Shown here piece by piece: positions 12,601 through 21,480 of a stretch of 64,000 nucleotides of DNA (its first letter is position 1; each line of letters starts with the position of its first letter). The position numbers and the translations under genes are program-made. The notes under the pieces are model-generated. The model saw only the letters and a program-made list of their open reading frames with translations. It did not search any database and was not told where the DNA came from. The stretch lies in the NCBI GenBank assembly GCA_021292105.1, contig CM037862.1:34809770-34873769 (forward strand), in the 5' to 3' direction. The stretch comes from Anadara kagoshimensis. Its lineage: Eukaryota > Mollusca > Bivalvia > Arcoida > Arcidae.

Positions 12601-13970
12601 TTACTTGCTACAATATTTTCCGGCTTAGTTTTTGCTATATGGTATGTTCTCAGAAGTACAGTAGTACGGACTCCATATGATTTTTGCCATAACGAATAAA
12701 CGATTTCTTCTTTCGCCAAGCACTCGACAATTAGAAATGAAAGTCACGGGGTCCTTCAAAAGAGACCTGTGTCACTGTAGGCGTATAATATTCCCTGGTG
12801 GAAGTTTACGTGTCTAACCTAGCTTGTCAGTTTCAACGTTATAATATACTTTGCTTCTGGATTGTGATTCGGACATGGATTAGTATATTTGTTTTTTATT
12901 CATTTTATAATTATACCAAGTATATCTCTGTTTGGTCCGACATCTACAGAGTTCCAATTCCATGATACATTAGATGGATACATAGTGTAACCTTCATGGT
13001 GCTTTGTTGAATGTACAATGTACCTAAAACACAGAGGACAAGTCAATAAGACGAGAGAGATCCACATGATGCTTTGTTAAATGTAAATTTAAGTCAACTT
13101 TTCCCATTTGAAGTAACATTGGCAAATTTATACTTAACTTGTCAGACCAGGTACGCCACTAGCTACTTATATTGATCATCCAGTAGCTGGTCTATATTCA
13201 GACCGCCTGTCCATTAAGTCCCTTTGCTTTATATGTTAAACAAAACAACCTCTGTATAAAGACCCCCTGTTCACATATATATTTCTTATGTCCCAAAGGA
13301 GGTTTTACTGTATATATCATAGTGAGCGACCAGATAAACATCTCCAATAAATTTGTAGTAGGATTTTTAACAAACTGCATTGTTGTTTATAGTAAATACG
13401 TTAGGACTGATTCAAACAGGTGACCACTTCTCCGGTCTTACTGTACAAATGCATATGGTTCTAGTTAAATGAACAACTTGCAACTTTTGTATTTAGACAT
13501 ACCGGTAATTGTTTTATTTTACGATAAATCACTCGTATATTAAACCTATAGTAAATAAATAAATAAATAAAAATCAAGCCCATGTCAATATTTACGTACC
13601 TTGCGCCTGAGGCTTTGAACACCTCTACCCATTCTTGGGGATTATAAAACTCCGCAGTTAACATCTTAGCAAAATCTTGATACTGAAACCCAGGCCTGTA
13701 GTTCTTCTCCATAAAGTCTACTATTTCCGGGTTTTTCTTGGGACCTTTCCAAAGGTACCAAAACCATTCATTGTTAAAACTAGGGACTGAATAAAGACCC
13801 CAGTTGATGAAGATGCCAATTTTGCCTTCATCATACCAAGTAGGTAACGGACGCGAATCTATGGAAGCCCAGTTAGGGTCATACCGCGTTTCAGCACTCG
13901 TTGATCTTGCAGCAAATAAAACTAATAAATATGTTACAAATATACTGATATACGCCATTTTATTGTACAC
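6361..13970 (-). CDS. Tissue-type (lysosomal/secreted) alpha-L-fucosidase, GH29, 8 exons
   Basis: Hydrolyses alpha-L-fucosyl ends of glycoproteins and other glycoconjugates; family glycoside hydrolase 29, like vertebrate FUCA1. Exons in coding order: 13970-13600, 13023-12917, 11721-11591, 10596-10463, 9605-9508, 8823-8691, 8171-8001, 6610-6361. All introns are GT-AG, phases agree and the sum is 1395 nt (464 residues plus TAA), close to the 466 of human FUCA1. Visible landmarks: signal peptide 1-26, R-P-L-P-x-W at 40-45, E68-W69, K-H-H-E-G at 131-135, nucleophile in I-W-S-D225-G, N-D-R-W-G at 257-261, H-H-G-G and T-C-S-D276, W-G-F-R-R. Asn-linked sites N-V-S and N-S-T are present. One oddity: the family motif F-I-H-W-G is F-I-N-W-G here (Asn56). 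Identity as GH29 is certain; activity is less so. Confidence 0.95.
6688..7152 (+). mobile_element. AGTCAAACCTGTC MITE interrupted by a SINE
   Basis: The left end reads TACAGTCAAACCTGTC with 'aaaggccacccaaggg'; the right end has 'aaggcaggttcaac'. Related copies: 51342-51523 (most complete, ending GGTTTGACTGTA), 43105-43255, 55338-55500 and remnants near 13190-13317, 46005-46080 and 58290-58475. A SINE (6799-7086) sits inside, so the MITE is the older insertion. It lies just downstream (on plus coordinates) of fucosidase exon 8, inside intron 7. Confidence 0.8.
6799..7086 (-). mobile_element. tRNA-derived SINE (Nin-like body), nested
   Basis: In minus orientation the head is tRNA-like with a B box ('gggttcgatccct'). 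The body contains 'ccttgagcaagacacttaat', resembling the conserved central domain of Nin-type animal SINEs. It is flanked by CAATTTTA on both sides (about 6790 and 7087), a probable target-site duplication. The same family is complete at 23697-23993. Confidence 0.85.
7295..7485 (+). mobile_element. MITE, CAGTAAAACCTCG family, 191 bp
   Basis: Ends are TACAGTAAAACCTCG and CGAGGTTTTACTGTA, perfect inverted repeats with TA outside, typical of mariner/Tc1-type MITEs. The interior holds 'aacccctttataacgccaaa'. Sister copies: 34485-34674, 38213-38402, 59288-59472, and more decayed at 49859-50050. It lies in fucosidase intron 7. Confidence 0.9.
8001..8171 (-). CDS. Alpha-L-fucosidase exon 7 ([10 protein letters not shown])
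   Basis: Acceptor CTGCAG, 171 nt. Encodes [15 protein letters not shown] and [15 protein letters not shown], ending the catalytic barrel and entering the C-terminal beta domain (S-K-P-W). Donor GTAATG, phase 2. Confidence 0.94.
8691..8823 (-). CDS. Alpha-L-fucosidase exon 6 (W-G-F-R-R)
   Basis: Acceptor TTTTAG, 133 nt. Encodes [20 protein letters not shown], matching human K-W-E-M-C-T-S-I-D-K-F-S-W-G-Y-R-R. It ends L-I-S-L-V-I-K-T-V with a split Ser (phase 2). Donor GTAAGT. Confidence 0.94.
9112..9524. repeat. Tandem copies of the 3' part of fucosidase exon 5
   Basis: Five units of about 53-104 bp, starting near 9112, 9208, 9312, 9365 and 9445, each opening with a variant of 'gaacatgtcagaaaccctcc' on the plus strand. 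They continue through 'ttaccatggaaactat' and 'aaacaaacctggactgta'. On the minus strand this is the exon 5 donor region followed by the codons around [10 protein letters not shown]. The genuine exon is the last copy (from 9525). Most copies have indels. Confidence 0.85.
9508..9605 (-). CDS. Alpha-L-fucosidase exon 5 (N-D-R-W-G, H-H-G-G, Asp276)
   Basis: Acceptor TATTTCAG, 98 nt. Encodes [16 protein letters not shown], then [15 protein letters not shown]. Asp276 falls on the residue proposed as acid/base in human FUCA1 (from memory of the structural literature, hedged). Donor GTTTGT. Its 3' half and donor are the master copy of a tandem repeat running into intron 5. Confidence 0.93.
9833..10270. 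repeat. 36-bp minisatellite in fucosidase intron 4, about 12 units
   Basis: The unit is built from 'tttgggaatttcaaagtt' plus 'atgattgctacagtaatg'. Most units are 36 bp with occasional 37-bp forms. Units are very similar, suggesting recent expansion. Because 36 is a multiple of three and the unit lacks stops in several frames, both strands show artefactual open frames. Confidence 0.93.
10463..10596 (-). CDS. Alpha-L-fucosidase exon 4 (catalytic nucleophile)
   Basis: Acceptor AAATAG, 134 nt. Encodes K-T-M-P-E-L-Y through [11 protein letters not shown]; the Asp at residue 225 aligns with the human nucleophile at the same number. It ends [12 protein letters not shown] with a split Ser codon (phase 2). 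Donor GTATGC. Confidence 0.94.
11591..11721 (-). CDS. Alpha-L-fucosidase exon 3 (Y-H-S-L-F-E-W)
   Basis: Acceptor TTTCAG, 131 nt, phase 1 in and phase 0 out. Encodes the strand with [13 protein letters not shown] and ends K-T-Q-T-F-V-Q. Corresponds to human Y-G-L-Y-H-S-L-L-E-W. Confidence 0.93.
12075..12300 (+). mobile_element. tRNA-derived SINE, family A
   Basis: A tRNA-Leu/Ser-like head ('gtgaccgagtggtctaaag') is followed by a degenerate B box ('gactcgaacctc') and a body ending 'gtaaaagaatctgggcg..aaaactcca'. Further copies: 21955-22190, 22200-22425, 34766-35510, 52205-52725, 53490-53685, and in reverse 25045-25185, 41868-42600, 42825-43055 and 56445-56610. It lies in fucosidase intron 2. 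Not a tRNA gene: the cloverleaf is incomplete. Confidence 0.75.
12917..13023 (-). CDS. Alpha-L-fucosidase exon 2 (K-H-H-E-G)
   Basis: Acceptor TTTTAG, 107 nt. Encodes [12 protein letters not shown] and then [12 protein letters not shown], the standard GH29 block with the two fucose-contacting histidines. The N-V-S sequon lies here. Donor GTATAA, phase 1. Confidence 0.93.
13600..13970 (-). CDS. Alpha-L-fucosidase exon 1 (signal peptide and barrel start)
   Basis: Codes residues 1-124. Met1 is followed by a hydrophobic stretch ([12 protein letters not shown]) ending A-R-S-T-S-A before E-T-R-Y, a clear signal peptide; Met5 is an alternative start. It then carries the GH29 opening R-P-L-P-T-W-Y-D and the F-I-N-W-G and N-E-W-F-W motifs. 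The donor GTACGT lies at 13599-13594 and splits an Arg codon (phase 2). The open frame runs on into the intron to 13461 with no homology to the family, so the splice is needed. Confidence 0.95.
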
Positions 13971-15561
13971 ATATCTAAAATCACGTGGAATGTTATAAAT
14001 AAACAGTCACCTTAGACAGGGTTTACTCTGGGGCAGTGTTTAGCTATCTTAAATTCATTGATTTTGTGCCTGGGACCGATTTATTTTTATAGCTTGATAA
14101 CAACCGTAAATGACACATTTCATTCGCTTTAAATATAATATGGCCGATATGTTGATGTATTAATTCGTTACAAGTTTTTACTTCAGTTTGATGGTTTGAA
14201 TTTTATACAATACTTAGATTTCATTTAAAAGTGTTTTGTTTCATATCTTAGACCTGTAGTTTTACAACTCCATATACAAAACCATCCAATAATGAGTATA
14301 ATGTTTAAAATGTAGTCTTATCATTACAGACGGAAAATCCTGACAAATGATTACATTTTTTAAAACACCATTCTGCTAAAGACAAAAATATATTTTCCTC
14401 ACCCCACATTTTTATACTTTTGTCACAATTTTTTCTAAAAAAAACCCAGGCAAGTTGTTTTTGAAGAAAAAACACTTTGTTACATAACATGATAACTACA
14501 AAAACCCGAATATTTCAATTCTATGAATGAAATTTGAGATGATGATTTATATTATTAACCTTTGTAGAGGCAGTGTACATGTATCGCATCGAACAGCGAC
14601 ATGTCGCTACTGCTCAATAGCTAGTGCGTGGTCTTTAGGGGGGAGTGAGGATGTAGGGGGTAGTAAAACTTCCACGTCATCTAGCATCTGACCCAAATTA
14701 TCAAGACAGCATTACTTAGTACAGTGATCTAGATATACGGTAAATTAATAGGTAAATTTAAATATTTACGACTTGTGACGTATACTGATATAACACGATA
14801 TAAATAATAATGCCGGATTGGCTTGGTTTTTCCATTCCGTCGACCACGATACAGATCTAGGTCGCGATGTCGTATTATTGTGATTTGCCATTGTATTTTA
14901 TTTCAAAATCCGAAACAACGTTTGGGATAGCTTTAAACCATGGGGTAAACCGTCTATGGATATTATATAAATTTTCTTATTTGCTGTCCCGGTTGTTGTT
15001 GATTTTTAAAAAAGCCTTCAATACAATCATAATTTTTAAAAAAATCTGATATAGGCCCACGTGTCCTATATAACATGTGAAAATAGTTTTAAAAAATTCA
15101 TTTAGAAATTAATAGTGCACGACAGACCAGTAAGCCTAGCCTTTATAATTTTCAATCGACCACACTGATCATGGGTTATGCGTGGGACAGTTAAATGATT
15201 GAAAAATTATGACTTTTTAAAAGTTCAGATCCCTGCCACAAAACATTATATTTGATTATGGTATCGCATGTATGCTGTTAAATTGAGCTCGGGGGTCATG
15301 GGTGGAGCAAGGTTGGAGGCTAGAACAGTTCTAACTTTCAAAAGCGTCGGATCACTACCTCTAAATCACGGCAGGGTATGGTGGGTTAGCAAAAATTTTA
15401 TTTAATTAAATCCGTTCAGATCCCCACCATAAACGATACATGTAAATTTCATTTATGGCCAGTAGTTGTGGGTGGGGCTATAATTTTAAAACGGTTCACA
15501 TTTTGGACCCTCTACATTATATACAAGTGTTCTATCAACCTAGCTACCAATATAATTACAT

Positions 15562-15624
<63 letters not shown>

Positions 15625-15630
15625 TTTCAG
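13971..15630. other. Spacer between divergent fucosidase and zinc-finger genes
   Basis: The two genes point away from each other, so both promoters should be here. A TATA-like AT stretch on the minus strand near 13994-14003 is too close to the fucosidase Met to be assigned with confidence. 15300-15480 shows two similar copies of a short phrase around 'gggtgg(ag)gc'. No other gene is seen. Confidence 0.5.
15557..15628 (+). repeat. (TTTA)n microsatellite ending at a likely splice acceptor
   Basis: About 17 repeats of ATTT run directly into 'tttcag' followed by 'atattgccaccg'. The repeat occupies the place of a polypyrimidine tract. The acceptor would start the coding exon of the zinc-finger gene with about 90 nt of 5' untranslated sequence. 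Confidence 0.85.
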
Positions 15631-15720
15631 ATATTGCCACCGTGATAATCCAACAGAGGAAGTTATAAAAGTACCTTTGCCTAGCAGCACGGCCAACAAC
15701 TCTTTTGAGGTGCCATCGTA

Positions 15721-16077
15721 ATGGCTAAAGATTCCAGAAGTAAATCAACTTGTATGGAAGAGAACCCGGGTGATGAACAGGCAAATAGAAATGGGAACCA
15801 GTCATTTCAATGTGATGAGTGTGGTCAAAACTTAGTCAACGAAAGCAGTTATAAAGAACATCAAAGAAATGGACACAAAGACAGAACTATACACAAATGT
15901 GTCAGTTGTGATAGAGAATTTAAAACTAAGCGTGGTTTAAAAATGCACTTAGCATCTCATGATAGGAATAGGAACCACACATGTGAAGTTTGTCATAAAA
16001 ACTTTCCCTTTTTACACAAGCTAAATATTCATATGACATCCCATACGGGACATAAACCATTTAGGTGTGATATGTAA
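15721..16077 (+). CDS. C2H2 zinc-finger protein, N-terminal fragment before a frameshift
   Basis: 118 residues starting at an ATG with an in-frame TGA just upstream (15706-15708), after a hydrophilic leader. It contains a degenerate finger (C-D-E-C ... H-Q-R-N-G-H), two good ones (C-V-S-C ... H-L-A-S-H and C-E-V-C ... H-M-T-S-H) and the first Cys of a fourth. The frame stops at R-C-D-M-stop. The homologous repeat at 17398 reads C-E-I-C-D at this point, showing that two bases (TA) are missing here near 16070. Either the allele is broken, or the reading has an assembly error. Confidence 0.85.
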   Translation: MAKDSRSKSTCMEENPGDEQANRNGNQSFQCDECGQNLVNESSYKEHQRNGHKDRTIHKCVSCDREFKTKRGLKMHLASHDRNRNHTCEVCHKNFPFLHKLNIHMTSHTGHKPFRCDM

Positions 16078-19000
16078 CATGGCGTTTTCCGGCTATTGCA
16101 CTTTAAGAAAGCATAAGTTGTACGTACACGGGGAGGGAGTTAAACGTTACAAATGTGATTACTGTCATAAATGCTACAGGGACGCCCACCAAAAACGAGT
16201 ACATGAGCGTGTTCACACGGGTGAGAAACCGTTCAAGTGTGACGTATGTGATAGAAACTTTGCACAGATGAATGGTCTCCAGTACCATCTGCTCACGCAC
16301 TCAGATTCTCGACCAACATACAAATGCGATATATGCCACAATGCGTACACTACGCCTGCTGTTCTTAAAGAACATAGACGGATACACACTGGTGATTTCT
16401 TATACGAGTGTAAAATATGCCAGAGAAAATTCCGAAGGAAGAATCGATGGATAATTCACAAAAATGGACATAGTCATGGGAAACACAAATGTGATGTTTG
16501 TGGGGTGGGCTTTACGTTTAAAACGCATTTAGCATCTCATTTGTCCATACACAAAACTGGGGACGGGGCCATACCCACAGACAAAATTACACGCAGTACA
16601 CGTAGTACACGGCAGAACACGCGCAGAAATTCCGTTCCTGATATTGTCGACGGTGACCTATACATATACCAGCAAAGGATTACCAGAATCGGTGACAGTA
16701 GTCCATCACCCAGTCAGATAACCAATGGGTCTAATAATGGTGATGATGACTTGACACGAGTACACATTGCCATAAATAATGACAGAAGTAATTCTAGGAA
16801 CAGCGCTAAAAGTAATGACAGATGTTTGTCACAAACAGAAGGCACAGTTTCTGAGGATATTGCTTCAACACAAAACAACCACACCACCATCAATAGTATC
16901 AATGATGGTGCCGGTGTTTCTCAAGACAAGAATAACGACATCACACATAGTAACATCGAACCTGTACCTGTAACTAATGGTGACATACATCCAGAAGGTC
17001 CAACCACGTGTACTTCTGCTTCAGCAGACGACAGAAATCAACTAGAAAATGTGGCAGACAAACAGAACAGTGGTCCCGGTGTGAATCAGCATGTAAACAT
17101 CTCCGCAGTGACTCAGGGATCAAAACAGGCAAAGGAAAAACTTTTTAAATGTGACGAGTGTGGTAAAAGCTTTATGTACAAAAGCAAATTAAAAAGGCAC
17201 CTTAATGTACACAAAGACAGAACTATTCCTAAATGCTTTACCTGTGTTAGAGAATTCAAAACTAAGCGTGGTTTAAGACTGCACCTAAAATCTCATGTTA
17301 CACGCAGTAACAACAAATGTGAAGTCTGTCATAAAACATTTGCAACTTCGACCAAATTAAAGTCTCATATGACATCCCATACGGGACATAAACCATCTAG
17401 ATGTGAAATATGTGACAAGGCATATTCCGGCTATAGCAGTTTAAAAAAGCATAAAATGTACGTACACGGGGAGGGAGTTAAACGTTACAAATGTGATTAC
17501 TGTCATAAATGCTACAGGGACGCCCACCACAAACGAGTACACGAGCGCGTTCACACGGGTGAGAAACCGTTCAAGTGTGACGTATGTGATAGAAACTTTG
17601 CACAGAGGAATAGTCTCCGGAACCATCTGCTGACACACTCAGATTCTCGACCGAAATATAAATGTGATATATGTCATAAGTCGTTTACTATGCCCGCTGG
17701 TCTTAAACTACACAGACGGATACACACGGGTGAGTTCTTACACGAGTGTAAAATATGCCAGAAGAAGTTCACCAATAAGGCCCACTGGAGTTATCATATG
17801 ATGGGGCACAGTCGGTATCAATGCGGTGTTTGTGGGGCAAGGTTTAGGTTGAATAAGCAGTTAGTGTCGCATCTGTTGTCACACGAAACTGAGGACGAAG
17901 TCACAACTGCAGACGAAAGTACATATAGCACACAACAGAACTCGCTCACAAATTCGGTTCTCGATACTGTCGATGGTGACCTAAATCAACAAAGGGTTAC
18001 TAGAATCGGTGATAGTAGTTCATCACCTAGTCAGATCACCTCTAACACTGATAATGTTGACTTGGCACAAGTACAAAAATGTTTTAATAGTAATATTAGT
18101 GATGGGATACTAAATAGCACCACAACCACTGCTAACAGTGATGGCAAGTGTTCGTTACAACAAAGGATTGCAGCTCCTGAGAATACCGGTATTGCTTCAA
18201 CAGAAGACAACCACGCCAACGCCAGTAGTACGAATAATGATATCGGTGTGACTCAAGATAAGACTAATGACGTTACACTTAGTACTAACAGATATGTGTC
18301 TGCAACTAATGGTGACATACAGCCAGATGGTTTAGCCACGTGTACTTTTGCTTCGGTAGACGATAGAACTCAAATAGAGAACATGGCGACAAAACAGACA
18401 AGCGTTTCCGGTCTAAATCAACATGTCAAAATCTCCGTAGCGATTCAAGCATTAAAACAGGCAGACCGAATACATAATAAATGTGACATTTGCAACCAAA
18501 CATTCAGAAGCCCAGTAATTTTGTCCAAACACAAACTGCTTCATCTAAGGACCGGGAAACCACTCAAGTGTCAAAAATGCGGGAAGCAATTTTCCCGCCA
18601 AAAAAGCTATGAAGCACATATGTTAAATCCGAGCCTTCATCAAAGGTGTCTGTGTGACATATGTGGTAAGAGCTATGCCACAAGAGCACAACTAAATAGT
18701 CATATGCTGATCCATGCAGAAAAGACAGTTTTGACATGCGATATCTGCCAGAAAACGTTTCCAAGGCCAGACAGCTTACGTAAGCATGTCCATAGAATCC
18801 ACACAATGGGGAAAAGATTTGCTTGTGCTGTATGCGGTAAACGATTCAGGGACTCTTGGTCGAGGAAAGTCCACGAACTAATACACACTGATTTGAGACC
18901 TATCGTTTGTCAAGTATGCGGCCGTCGTTTTCCGAACAAATACAGATTAAAGTTACATATAAAAACTCATACCGGAGAAAAGAACGCTGAATGTGATATT

Positions 19001-20083
19001 TGTGGTGTATTTTTCCGTGACTATAGTACTGTCGCCAAACATAAGGTTATTCACACTGAAGAAAGACCTTACTCGTGTGAAAAATGCGGTAAAACTTTTA
19101 AGCGTCGTTTTGGTTTACGTTCGCATGCCCTGACACATAGACAAGAACGAGAACGACCACATAAATGTGATGTTTGTGACAAAAGGTTTAGCACGCGTTT
19201 TCAAGTGACATCACACAGTCACACTCATACGGGATACAAGCCTTACGTTTGCGATATATGTGGCAAACGGTTTCGAGTAAAACAGCACATGATGTCACAT
19301 GTTGCGAATCACACTACGCCGTCTGAGAAAACGTGTAAGTGTGATAAATGTGATAAACTGTTCAAACATTTGAAAAATCTTGACCGTCACATTAAATACT
19401 TTCACCTGGGTGAGTATCAGTATAAGTGCGATCTGTGCTCAAAACGATTTCAGACGTCAGAAAATATGGAGAAACATAAGGTGAACCATGTTGGTAAGGC
19501 TCACATTTGTGATTTGTGTGGTAAAAGATTTAGTCAATCCAGTAGCCTGCACCTTCATAAATCAGTTCATTCGGGAACAAGACCACATAAATGTAATATT
19601 TGTGGAAAGGACTTCAGACTTGCATCACAGCTCACAACTCACAACCTCACTCATACAGGAGAGAGACGCCATATTTGTGATATTTGTGGGAAGAAATTTA
19701 CCCAACCCAGTAGTTTAAAAACTCACAAGCTAATACACGCCGGAACGAAGCCTCACAAATGTGATGTATGTGGTAAGGATTTTGCCCTAGCTTCCTATCT
19801 CACAACTCACAAACGGACACACACGGGATATAGACCTTATAAATGTGACATCTGTGACAAGGACTTCACACAAGTCAGTAGCTTAAAAACTCATAAAGCA
19901 ATCCACGATAAAAAGCGGCATAAGTGTGATATATGTGATAAGAAATTCAGCCAAGTCTCGTACTTAAAAACTCATCAACTAACTCATACAGGACAGAAAC
20001 AACACAAGTGTGATATATGTAACAAAACCTTCACACAGTCGAGTAGTTTGAAAACGCACAAACTTAGTATACATAAAGTGTGA
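16067..20083 (+). CDS. Giant C2H2 zinc-finger protein, main part (about 34 fingers)
   Basis: 1338 residues in one exon; role inferred as a sequence-specific DNA-binding transcription regulator in the nucleus, targets unknown. Finger block 1 (residues about 1-165) ends with C-D-V-C-G ... H-L-S-I-H. A Ser/Thr/Asn/Asp-rich linker with no fingers runs to about 360. Block 2 of nine fingers (361-615) repeats block 1 finger for finger. A second similar linker follows, then block 3 of about 19 fingers to the end. Linkers of the T-G-E-K-P type join many fingers. Blocks 1 and 2 plus linkers are a tandem duplication of about 1.35 kb. No KRAB, BTB or SET domain is seen. With the 2-bp loss at 16070 undone the protein would be 1454 residues; as read, translation of this part would need Met16067 or Met16079. 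Confidence 0.9.
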   Translation: MICNMAFSGYCTLRKHKLYVHGEGVKRYKCDYCHKCYRDAHQKRVHERVHTGEKPFKCDVCDRNFAQMNGLQYHLLTHSDSRPTYKCDICHNAYTTPAVLKEHRRIHTGDFLYECKICQRKFRRKNRWIIHKNGHSHGKHKCDVCGVGFTFKTHLASHLSIHKTGDGAIPTDKITRSTRSTRQNTRRNSVPDIVDGDLYIYQQRITRIGDSSPSPSQITNGSNNGDDDLTRVHIAINNDRSNSRNSAKSNDRCLSQTEGTVSEDIASTQNNHTTINSINDGAGVSQDKNNDITHSNIEPVPVTNGDIHPEGPTTCTSASADDRNQLENVADKQNSGPGVNQHVNISAVTQGSKQAKEKLFKCDECGKSFMYKSKLKRHLNVHKDRTIPKCFTCVREFKTKRGLRLHLKSHVTRSNNKCEVCHKTFATSTKLKSHMTSHTGHKPSRCEICDKAYSGYSSLKKHKMYVHGEGVKRYKCDYCHKCYRDAHHKRVHERVHTGEKPFKCDVCDRNFAQRNSLRNHLLTHSDSRPKYKCDICHKSFTMPAGLKLHRRIHTGEFLHECKICQKKFTNKAHWSYHMMGHSRYQCGVCGARFRLNKQLVSHLLSHETEDEVTTADESTYSTQQNSLTNSVLDTVDGDLNQQRVTRIGDSSSSPSQITSNTDNVDLAQVQKCFNSNISDGILNSTTTTANSDGKCSLQQRIAAPENTGIASTEDNHANASSTNNDIGVTQDKTNDVTLSTNRYVSATNGDIQPDGLATCTFASVDDRTQIENMATKQTSVSGLNQHVKISVAIQALKQADRIHNKCDICNQTFRSPVILSKHKLLHLRTGKPLKCQKCGKQFSRQKSYEAHMLNPSLHQRCLCDICGKSYATRAQLNSHMLIHAEKTVLTCDICQKTFPRPDSLRKHVHRIHTMGKRFACAVCGKRFRDSWSRKVHELIHTDLRPIVCQVCGRRFPNKYRLKLHIKTHTGEKNAECDICGVFFRDYSTVAKHKVIHTEERPYSCEKCGKTFKRRFGLRSHALTHRQERERPHKCDVCDKRFSTRFQVTSHSHTHTGYKPYVCDICGKRFRVKQHMMSHVANHTTPSEKTCKCDKCDKLFKHLKNLDRHIKYFHLGEYQYKCDLCSKRFQTSENMEKHKVNHVGKAHICDLCGKRFSQSSSLHLHKSVHSGTRPHKCNICGKDFRLASQLTTHNLTHTGERRHICDICGKKFTQPSSLKTHKLIHAGTKPHKCDVCGKDFALASYLTTHKRTHTGYRPYKCDICDKDFTQVSSLKTHKAIHDKKRHKCDICDKKFSQVSYLKTHQLTHTGQKQHKCDICNKTFTQSSSLKTHKLSIHKV

Positions 20084-21480
20084 CGCACAAGTGTGATAAA
20101 TACGACGCACATGCGTGATATATGTGACAAAACTTTCACACAGTCGAGTAGTTTGAAAACTCACAAACTGAGTATACATAAAATGTTACGCACAAGTGTG
20201 ATAAATACGACGCACATGCGTGATATATGTGACAAAACCTTCACAGTCGAGTAGTTTAAAAACTCACAAACTTAGTATACATAAAGTGTGACGCACAAGT
20301 ATGATAAATACGACGCACATGCGTGATATATGTGACAAAACCTTCGCACAGTCGAGTAGTTTGAAAACTCACAAACTGAGAATACATAAAGTGTGACGCA
20401 CAAGTGTGATAAATACGACGCACATGCGTGATATATGTGACAAAACCTTCGCACAGTCCAGTAGTTTGAAAACTCACAAACTGAGAATACATAAAGTGTG
20501 ACGCACAAGTGTGATAAATACGACGCACATGTGTGATATATGTGATAAAACCTTCGCACAGTCGAGTAGTTTGAAAACTCACAAACTGAGAATACATAAA
20601 GTGTGACGCACAAGTGTGATAAATACGACGCGCATGGGTGATATATGTGACAAAACCTTCGCACAGTCCAGTAGTTTGAAAACTCACAAACTGAGAATAC
20701 ATAAATTGTGACGCACAAGTGTGATAAATACGACGCACATGCGTGATATATGTGACAAAACCTTCACACAGTCGAGTAGTTTAAAAACTCACAAACTTAG
20801 AATACATAAAGTGTGACGCACAAGTGTGATAAATACGACGCACACGCGTGATATATGTGACAAAACCTTCACACAGTCGAGTAGTTTGAAAACTCGCATA
20901 CATTATACAGAAAGTGTTACGCACAAGTGTGATAAATACGACGCACATGCGTGATATAGTGAAAAAACCTTCACACAGTCGAGTAGTTTGAAAACTCACA
21001 AACTGAGAATACATAAAGTGTGACGCACAAGTGTAATAAATACGACGCACACGCGTGATATATGTGACAAAACCTTCACACAGTCGAGTAGTTTGAAAAC
21101 TCACAAACTGAGAATACATAAAGTGTGACGCACAAGTGTGATAAATACGACGCACATGCGTGATATATGTGACAAAACCTTCACACAGTCGAGTAGTTTG
21201 AAAACTCACAAACAGTATACATAAAGTGTTACGCACAAGTGTGATAAATACGACGCACATGCGTGATATAGTGACAAAACCTTCACACAGTCGAGTAGTT
21301 TGAAAACTCACAAACTGAGAATACATAAAGTGTGACGCACAAGTGTGATAAATACGACGCACATGCGTGATATATGTGACAAAACCTTCACACAGTCGAG
21401 TAGTTTGAAAACTCACAAACTTAGTATACATAAAGTGTGACGCACAAGTGTGATAAATACGACGCACACGCGTGATAGTC
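20084..21480 (+). repeat. 105-bp tandem array derived from the last zinc finger
   Basis: About 13 units of 105 bp (tga positions 20081, 20289, 20394, 20499, 20604 show the step; one unit is 103). Each unit contains the terminal finger (D-K-T-F-T-Q-S-S-S-L-K-T-H-K-L ... I-H-K), then an in-frame stop, then a 21-bp second start of the Cys motif. In most units the first zinc Cys is changed to Arg (cgt for tgt; unit at about 20528 keeps Cys). The array is the 3' flank or 3' untranslated region of the gene. Its minus strand is open for 302 codons purely because the unit is a multiple of three. Confidence 0.9.

Noticed and set aside
13461-13599. Continuation of fucosidase exon 1 frame to 13461
   Set aside because: The family alignment stops at 13600, where a consensus donor lies; residues beyond have no counterpart and the next exon continues in phase.
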